Shown in pieces: positions 6,110 to 11,329 of a DNA stretch of 11,329 bases; position 1 is the stretch's first letter; every line of letters begins with the position of its first letter. The notes beneath the pieces are model-generated. The model was not told the DNA's origin and searched no databases. It saw only the letters and a program-made list of their open reading frames with translations. Origin of the DNA: Candidatus Planktophila sp. (GTDB lineage: Bacteria > Actinomycetota > Actinomycetes > Nanopelagicales > Nanopelagicaceae); NCBI GenBank assembly GCA_024641555.1, contig JAHECV010000027.1:1-11329 (forward strand), in the 5' to 3' direction. The position numbers and the translations under genes were made by a program.

Positions 6110-7454
6110 ACGCACTCTTCTTGCGAAAAATCGCCATGAACATGGCGTCGCTTTGATGGCGATGCGTCCAGAGCGAGAGTGATTTTCCGCGTAGCGCACC
6201 CTGCAATCCCGCAGGTATGAAATCTGCTAAATCAATCTGTTCGAGATCGGGATTGGCTTTAAGAATGTCAGCTACCGCCACTGAAGTTTCTGCGAAGTGA
6301 GGAGAGCATGTTGCGTAAGCGAAGATTCCTCCTGCCTTCAGGACTGAGATTGCCCCGCTTGATATTTCTCTTTGTATTTGAGTTAACTCTCGCAAATCAG
6401 TGACTCTCCGTCGCCAGCGAACTTCTGGGCGTCGGCGAAGTGCGCCCAATCCCGTACAAGGAACATCGGCTAATATCGCATCGAAACTCTCGCCGTGGCT
6501 GTGGATCTCACGCCCATCTCCAACCCAAACGCGCGCCTTGCCTACGACTTGTCGAACCAATTCGGCGCGCGCTTGGCTAACTTCATTGGCAGTGAATTCG
6601 TGGCCAGTCTCTTGCGCTATCGCAGAAAGTAGCGCTGCCTTGCCTCCTGGACCAGCGCATAGATCGAGCCAACTTGGAGAGTTGGAAGCAACGCTTGCGA
6701 AAATCTGTGCCACCAATTGAGATCCTTCATCTTGAACTCCGGCGCGACGGCGACGAATCGGTTCAAGCGAATTAGGAACGCCATCAAAGTTTGCTCCGTA
6801 GCGCGAATAAATGGTCGGAACTCCCCCGAGTTCAATCAATTCTTCCTGCGATGAACGCCCCGGCCACCAAACTAAAGTTGGCGCGGCCGGAATGTTATTG
6901 GCGATCAACGCCGCTTCAACCTCAGAGAAATCTTTTAGTAGATCGAAATATGCGGAGACAATCCATTCTGGATGAGAATGAAGGATTGATAGGCGCGTGA
7001 CATCATCTTTAATAGCACGAACTGGTTCCATCCATTCATCTATCGACTTAGCGCTCATCTTACGCAACATGGCATTGACGAAAGAGGCCTTTGATTCTCC
7101 AAGTCCCTTGCGAGCCAGTTCAACTGTGGCAGAAACGGCTGCATGTGTGGCAACCCTCATCTCAAAGAGCTGATGTGTGCCCATCCGTATAACGTCAACG
7201 ATCCCAGTATCAACTTCCGACCATGGCCTATCGGAAATCTGTGCCGCAATATAGTCATGGCGACCTTGCATACGAAGAGTCCCATAAAGCAGTTCGGTCG
7301 CGAAACCCTTGTCGCGCTGTTCGAATTTCGAATCTGTGAGCGCACTCGGAAGAAGTAAGTTGGAATAACCGCCTCGCTGATTGACTTCTTGCAGAATGTC
7401 GAAGACCAGAAGACGTACCGAATCCGGCTTCGGTGATTTGAAATTACTCTTCAT
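6108..7454 (-). CDS. rsmB: 16S rRNA (cytosine-5) methyltransferase RsmB (Sun/Fmu)
   Basis: It methylates C967 (E. coli numbering) of 16S rRNA using S-adenosylmethionine. The 448 residues have an N-terminal NusB-like RNA-binding domain (about 12-140) and a C-terminal Rossmann methyltransferase domain. Motifs are the SAM-binding DLCAGPGGK (264-272), DVPCTGLGALRRRPEVRWRR (330-349) with catalytic Cys333, and TCS with the second cysteine Cys383. Length is normal. The ATG overlaps the fmt TGA as ATGA, and no strong Shine-Dalgarno is present, so coupled translation is likely. The SAM it uses is made by MetK, encoded at the other end of the same gene series. Confidence 0.95.
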   Translation of the reverse strand: MKSNFKSPKPDSVRLLVFDILQEVNQRGGYSNLLLPSALTDSKFEQRDKGFATELLYGTLRMQGRHDYIAAQISDRPWSEVDTGIVDVIRMGTHQLFEMRVATHAAVSATVELARKGLGESKASFVNAMLRKMSAKSIDEWMEPVRAIKDDVTRLSILHSHPEWIVSAYFDLLKDFSEVEAALIANNIPAAPTLVWWPGRSSQEELIELGGVPTIYSRYGANFDGVPNSLEPIRRRRAGVQDEGSQLVAQIFASVASNSPSWLDLCAGPGGKAALLSAIAQETGHEFTANEVSQARAELVRQVVGKARVWVGDGREIHSHGESFDAILADVPCTGLGALRRRPEVRWRRRVTDLRELTQIQREISSGAISVLKAGGIFAYATCSPHFAETSVAVADILKANPDLEQIDLADFIPAGLQGALRGKSLSLWTHRHQSDAMFMAIFRKKSA

Positions 7455-8359
7455 AGAAACTTATCGCCTGGTTCTACTTGAGCACCATTTAGCCAAGCAG
7501 ACCCTGACATTGTTGATTTACCTGCGGGCTTTAGCGAAGCCACTTTAATCGTCCCTGATCCACATGAAATATAAAGTTCTTTACCTACAACAATTATCTC
7601 TCCCGGAAGTGCCGGAGCATGCGATGACAATTCAACGCTCTCTATTTTCAATGTCGAGCCACGAAAAGTTGTCCATGTTCCAGGGTTTGGATAGAAGGCT
7701 CTTACCTTACGTTCGATCATCTCTGCCGAAAGGTTCCAATTTATTCGCCCTTCATTTTTAGAGAGTTTCTCAGCCTTACTTGCACCAGAAATGGGTTGTA
7801 CTCGCGCAGATTCACCGGCAACGATCGCCGCAATAGTCTCAAGCACCAGTGGCGCCCCGAAATCTGCAAGCTCGCTCAAAAGTGATTGCGTTGTGGCACT
7901 ACTGTCTAAAACAAATTCAGATTGTCTATATATCGGGCCTGTATCCATCCCTTGATCTAACTTAAAGACGGTAACACCAGTGACCGCATCACCTGCTTCG
8001 ATCGCTCGCTGCACGGGAGCTGCGCCTCTCCATCTTGGCAAGAGTGAGAAATGGAGGTTGATAAATCCAAACTTAGGTAAATCAAGAATACTTTCTTTGA
8101 TAATCATTCCGAAACCAATGGTGGCGATCAGATCAAAGTCAGCGGCCAATTCTGCTAGTTCGCTTTGCGAATTAGGCTTATGCAAAGTAACGCCATTTGC
8201 CGTGGCCCACGTCGCCACAGGTGATTCCTTCATGGACAGACCACGTCCGGAAGGTCGATCTGGCTGAGTAATTACCGCCGCCAACCCATATTCACTTTGG
8301 AGAAGGAGATCTAGGGTAGGAATCGCAACTTCGGGTGTGGCGGCAACTGCGATCTGCAC
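7451..8359 (-). CDS. fmt: Methionyl-tRNA formyltransferase
   Basis: It transfers a formyl group from 10-formyl-tetrahydrofolate to initiator Met-tRNA. The 302 residues contain the formyltransferase domain with TQPDRPSGRG (31-40), NLHFSLLPRWRGAAP (101-115) with catalytic Asn101 and His103, and catalytic Asp139 in QGMDTGPI, followed by a C-terminal tRNA-binding domain from about 205. The start is GTG, sharing its first G with the def TAG stop (TAGTG). A weak AAGAG lies 6 nt upstream inside the end of def. The gene after it, rsmB, overlaps by four bases. Def, encoded just before it, removes the formyl group added by this enzyme. Confidence 0.95.
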   Translation of the reverse strand: MQIAVAATPEVAIPTLDLLLQSEYGLAAVITQPDRPSGRGLSMKESPVATWATANGVTLHKPNSQSELAELAADFDLIATIGFGMIIKESILDLPKFGFINLHFSLLPRWRGAAPVQRAIEAGDAVTGVTVFKLDQGMDTGPIYRQSEFVLDSSATTQSLLSELADFGAPLVLETIAAIVAGESARVQPISGASKAEKLSKNEGRINWNLSAEMIERKVRAFYPNPGTWTTFRGSTLKIESVELSSHAPALPGEIIVVGKELYISCGSGTIKVASLKPAGKSTMSGSAWLNGAQVEPGDKFL

Positions 8360-8907
8360 TAAATACTCTTACCAAACATACTGTGGGGAGAGACTTTAAT
8401 GATCGGATCCTTCGCCGTGCCAAACCACTCAGATTCGCGAATCTCCTTCATCGCCAACTTCCGATCTTCCTGAGAAAGGCGATCAATGAAGACGATGCCA
8501 TCTAGATGGTCAGTCTCATGTTGTAAGCAACGCGCCAGCAGTTCGGTACCTTCTACAGTTACAGGTTCGCCATGCATATTAAAACCTTTCGCCACCGCGC
8601 GCAGGGCGCGAGGCGTTTCATAACTTAAAGCCGGAAAAGATAAGCAACCTTCTTCACCATCTTGCATCTCGTCACTTAAATCGAGGCTGGGATTAATCAA
8701 ATGTCCGAGGGCGTCATCTATATCCCATACGAATACTCGCAAAGGTACGCCAATCTGCGGCGCCGCTAAACCTGCCCCCGGAGCCTCAAGCATTGTCTCG
8801 GTTAAATCCTTTACCAAATTCCGTAGCTCTTTATCAAAATCGATCACCGGGGATGCTGGTGTGGTCAGCACGGGATCGCCAAAGAGTCGAATCGGTTGAA
8901 TTGACAT
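8359..8907 (-). CDS. def: Peptide deformylase
   Basis: It removes the N-formyl group from nascent proteins at the ribosome. All three metalloprotease motifs are present in the 182 residues: motif I GAGLAAPQ (44-51) with Gln51, motif II EGCLS (86-90) with metal ligand Cys88, and motif III QHETDHLDG (129-137) with ligands His130 and His134 and catalytic Glu131. Length is usual for actinobacterial Def. The gene lies 30 bp after priA and overlaps fmt by one base. No Shine-Dalgarno precedes the ATG; TAAGAT and TAGACT in the 30-bp gap resemble -10 boxes, so an internal, possibly leaderless, start is conceivable but unproven. Confidence 0.96.
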   Translation of the reverse strand: MSIQPIRLFGDPVLTTPASPVIDFDKELRNLVKDLTETMLEAPGAGLAAPQIGVPLRVFVWDIDDALGHLINPSLDLSDEMQDGEEGCLSFPALSYETPRALRAVAKGFNMHGEPVTVEGTELLARCLQHETDHLDGIVFIDRLSQEDRKLAMKEIRESEWFGTAKDPIIKVSPHSMFGKSI

Positions 8908-8937
8908 GCATTAAGTCTATCTTAGAGCAAGCAAGAT
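8908..8937 (-). promoter_or_regulatory. Possible internal promoter before def
   Basis: This 30-bp gap is the widest in the minus-strand series. It contains TAAGAT (8924-8919) and TAGACT (8919-8914), both of the TANNNT pattern, 11 and 6 nt before the def ATG, and no ribosome binding site. The pattern is short and common by chance. Confidence 0.2.
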
Positions 8938-10824
8938 TCAGGAAAGCGAGTACGGATCTATTCGAACTTGAATCGAATCTTTCTTAGTAACGGCCCGATG
9001 CTTTACATATTCGCTCAAGAAATTGGTCAGGCGATCAAATTCAGCAATACCCGCAGTCAAAATAATCCTGGCCGTTTCACTGTTGCGAATTGATGGACCC
9101 AACACTGTCGTATTTTCCGGAATCCTCTGATCTAGTAGCGCTTTTTTGAATCCATCAACTATCGAACTCGCCTCTTTTACCGAAACATCAAGCGTTGCCG
9201 CTCTAGAAAATGGCGGCAGATGCAGTTGATTCAAGTCACTTAATTCGCGTTTATACATATGGGCTGGATTCCAAGTAGATAGAGAAGCGACAATCGGATG
9301 GCTGGAATCGATTGCAATTAAGATATCTCCCCCGTTTGCCACTTTGCTAGTTGCATCAAAGAAGGCTTCGCGCGAACGCTCTTGTCCTCTTAAATCTGAA
9401 TAGGAGAAGAATGCTCCGACTTCGAGCAGAACAACAGCTCTGTAACCTTTTGAATAATGCGGCGCCATTCCAGGAGTGGCCACGACCAGGGTTCGACTGT
9501 CGGATAAATCTCTGACAACGCTATCTGCATCGGAATTAATCACTGCATACCCCGGGAAGGCGCGACCAATTTCTTCACCATGACGAATTGCGCCCCTGCC
9601 AAGAAGTATCAACTTATCTTCATTGCACCACTGACAGACCCATGGAGTAAATGTCTTGGCACAATGAACGCATTCGGGCGCCGCGCCCTGACTTGTGCGG
9701 CAAAGCTTTCCACCGCAAGAACATGTAGCCAAGTTTCTACATTTCTTACACAGCAGAGCGCTTGCGTAACCCTTCTTCGGCACCAGAAAAAGAACTGGAC
9801 CGTTCTTCAGAGCGTTGCGAATAGGCGTGAAAATTCGATCTGGAAGTAGTTCTGACCCTTTTGGAGTAAAAGAGGAAACTTTCAGGCGAACCTTCTTACT
9901 TAAAAATTTAATTTCGCGACTTTCTATCATCTGTGCCATTTCTAACGAGGGTGAATACCCAACGAAGTAAAGGTTTAACTTCTCAAGTGCGCTACGTTGA
10001 AGTGCAATATCGCGAACATTCCAGCCCGGATGTCGCGGCTCGTAGAGAGATTGCGAATTTTCACGGAAGACAATCAATGTATGTAGATCTGGCGGAGATG
10101 CGAAGATGGAATTGCGGGTACCGACGGTTATAGTTTTTGATGCATTTAATACCGAAAGGTAGTTTGAATACCGTTCGGTTCTGGAAAGGCTGGAAGACAG
10201 GGTTATCGCTGTTTTTGGGAGTAGGCCAGATATTTCAGATAGCTCGCGTTCTTCGGCAAAAACGATCAATACCGAACCTTTTTTCGATTCTTTTAGGGCG
10301 AAATCGGCGAGTTTTTGTAAAGCATTCTCGTGCGGTTGTAGGTGCAGATATGTTTTCGTCGCTTCTGTGGAAGGTACTGAAGGATTATCTAAGAATGATT
10401 CCCGTCTCTTCGCGAAATCTTTGTCAACACTTGCGACACGAGCCGGTATCGCAGATTTTAGCAAATCGTAAGGATGACAAATCCACCGTTTGGAAGCAAC
10501 TTTAATCAACGAGATTAACGTTGAAGTAGCTACAACTTCAGGTGAAATCACTGACGAAATAAACTTCAGATTTGTAACTGAGGTCGAATCTGAACGTTCT
10601 AAGACCAGCGCTTCAACGTCACGACCGGCAAACGGTACGCCGATTCGTATACCTACTTGAACTTGATCAGATAATCGTTCCGGAATGAGATAGTCAAACG
10701 TTCCATCTAGGTGACTTACCGAACTATCGACCCACACTTTGACATATGGGTCGGTAATAGCGGCAAGAGAATCGAGCCGCTTGGCCTCTTGCCTCTTTAA
10801 TCGAAGCGGACTCGCCGTCGACAC
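8938..10824 (-). CDS. priA: PriA-like primosomal protein N' without helicase motifs
   Basis: The protein is homologous to replication-restart PriA but appears unable to act as a helicase. Residues about 28-130 match the N-terminal 3'-DNA-end-binding domain (HLDGTFDYLIP at 38-48). The middle keeps the outline of the helicase domain, yet Walker A is absent (SVLIVFAEE around 184-192) and the DEAH box reads RENS (254-257) before the retained PRHPGWNVRDIALQRS. The zinc-binding module is present: C359-x2-C362, C368 and C370, C385-x2-C388 and C397-x2-C400. This loss is known for actinobacterial PriA, for example in mycobacteria and streptomycetes, so it is a lineage trait and not a pseudogene. The start is GTG, 14 bp after metK, with AGG ten bases upstream. 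The first 28 residues precede the conserved domain, so a later start is possible. Confidence 0.9.
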   Translation of the reverse strand: MSTASPLRLKRQEAKRLDSLAAITDPYVKVWVDSSVSHLDGTFDYLIPERLSDQVQVGIRIGVPFAGRDVEALVLERSDSTSVTNLKFISSVISPEVVATSTLISLIKVASKRWICHPYDLLKSAIPARVASVDKDFAKRRESFLDNPSVPSTEATKTYLHLQPHENALQKLADFALKESKKGSVLIVFAEERELSEISGLLPKTAITLSSSLSRTERYSNYLSVLNASKTITVGTRNSIFASPPDLHTLIVFRENSQSLYEPRHPGWNVRDIALQRSALEKLNLYFVGYSPSLEMAQMIESREIKFLSKKVRLKVSSFTPKGSELLPDRIFTPIRNALKNGPVLFLVPKKGYASALLCKKCRNLATCSCGGKLCRTSQGAAPECVHCAKTFTPWVCQWCNEDKLILLGRGAIRHGEEIGRAFPGYAVINSDADSVVRDLSDSRTLVVATPGMAPHYSKGYRAVVLLEVGAFFSYSDLRGQERSREAFFDATSKVANGGDILIAIDSSHPIVASLSTWNPAHMYKRELSDLNQLHLPPFSRAATLDVSVKEASSIVDGFKKALLDQRIPENTTVLGPSIRNSETARIILTAGIAEFDRLTNFLSEYVKHRAVTKKDSIQVRIDPYSLS

Positions 10825-10838
10825 GGCTTTGCTACCTA

Positions 10839-11329
10839 TTAATTAACAGCCGAGCGAAGCGCATCTACTCGCGAAGTTGATTCCCACGTGAAGTTAGGGA
10901 GTTCGCGACCAAAGTGGCCGTATGCAGCAGTTTGTGAATATATCGGACGTAGCAAATTCAGATCGCGGATAATCGCAGCTGGTCGCAGATCAAATACGGT
11001 AGTAACCGCATCCTGAATCTTTTGGACTGGAACAGTTTCAGTGCCGAATGTTTCAACAAAGACGCCAACCGGTTGCGCCTTACCAATTGCGTATGCAACC
11101 TGAACTTCGCAGCGACGTGCCAGTCCAGCGGCTACTACATTCTTAGCAACCCAACGCATCGCATAAGCCGCTGAGCGATCTACCTTTGAGGGATCTTTGC
11201 CAGAGAACGCGCCGCCACCGTGGCGAGCCATTCCGCCATAAGTGTCAACAATAATTTTACGTCCAGTTAGGCCGGCATCACCCATCGGTCCGCCAATAAC
11301 AAAACGACCCGTTGGGTTTATTAGCGTGC
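10839..11329 (-). CDS. metK: S-adenosylmethionine synthetase, C-terminal part (5'-truncated)
   Basis: It makes S-adenosylmethionine from ATP and methionine. Only the last 162 residues are in the window; the frame stays open to the right edge, and the residues before the internal ATG at 11285 ([10 protein letters not shown]) are clearly MetK, so that ATG is not the start. Active-site residues of the family are visible: Arg-Lys in GLTGRK, the GGGAFSGKD loop and the Lys and Asp of SKVDRSAAY (E. coli Arg244, Lys245, Lys265, Lys269 and Asp271). The C-terminus is intact and ends 14 bp before priA. It is the most upstream gene visible in the minus-strand series and may supply SAM for RsmB. Any promoter lies outside the window. 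Confidence 0.97.
   Translation of the reverse strand, partial: TLINPTGRFVIGGPMGDAGLTGRKIIVDTYGGMARHGGGAFSGKDPSKVDRSAAYAMRWVAKNVVAAGLARRCEVQVAYAIGKAQPVGVFVETFGTETVPVQKIQDAVTTVFDLRPAAIIRDLNLLRPIYSQTAAYGHFGRELPNFTWESTSRVDALRSAVN

Noticed and set aside
9580..10505. Plus-strand open frames of 66-122 codons opposite priA
   Set aside because: They are the complementary strand of a well-supported gene, with no recognisable domains or ribosome binding sites; the same holds for similar frames opposite ung, hisG, rsmB and fmt.
8938..10824. PriA as a decayed pseudogene
   Set aside because: The frame is uninterrupted, the zinc-binding cysteines and N-terminal domain are kept, and loss of helicase motifs is a known actinobacterial trait.
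10839..11285. A short complete MetK starting at the ATG at 11285
   Set aside because: The 14 upstream in-frame residues match the conserved MetK core, so the gene continues past the window edge and this ATG is internal.

Overview
The window reads as a compact housekeeping stretch of a low-GC, gene-dense actinobacterium. The pointers are: a PriA-like protein without helicase motifs (the known actinobacterial form), a SerB with two ACT domains beside an orphan ABC ATPase (as in mycobacteria next to serB2), long-form HisG paired with HisE, moderate GC (roughly 46-48% by eye), and intergenic gaps mostly below 60 bp. A streamlined freshwater lineage such as Nanopelagicales (acI) would fit, but this is inference; no rRNA or other taxonomic marker is present. 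No mobile element, CRISPR array, tRNA or rRNA was seen.

Layout. At the left end, positions 1-77 are a short leader with a stem-loop and ribosome binding site, followed by a plus-strand NCS2/AzgA-type purine permease (78-1514). A strong 16-bp stem terminator (1524-1570) separates it from a minus-strand pair read toward it: an ABC ATPase without a permease (2217-3014), then uracil-DNA glycosylase ung (1573-2220), joined by an ATGA overlap. An 83-bp divergent region (3015-3097) probably holds promoters for that pair and for plus-strand serB (3098-4297). A perfect 15-bp palindrome overlaps the serB start codon. serB ends one base from the end of hisG, with no room for a terminator.

From the right edge to 4299, everything is one minus-strand series: metK (5'-truncated by the window), priA, def, fmt, rsmB, rpe, hisE, hisG. 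Gaps are 30 bp or less, two junctions overlap (TAGTG and ATGA), and several ribosome binding sites lie over the preceding stop codon, so an operon is likely. It combines S-adenosylmethionine synthesis, replication restart, the formyl-methionine cycle (Fmt adds, Def removes), SAM-dependent 16S rRNA methylation, the pentose phosphate pathway and the first two steps of histidine synthesis. The def-fmt-rsmB core is widely conserved in bacteria.

I found no convincing undescribed system. The best second looks are the palindrome at the serB start, the apparently leaderless divergent promoters, the orphan ABC ATPase coupled to ung, and the terminator-less serB/hisG collision.
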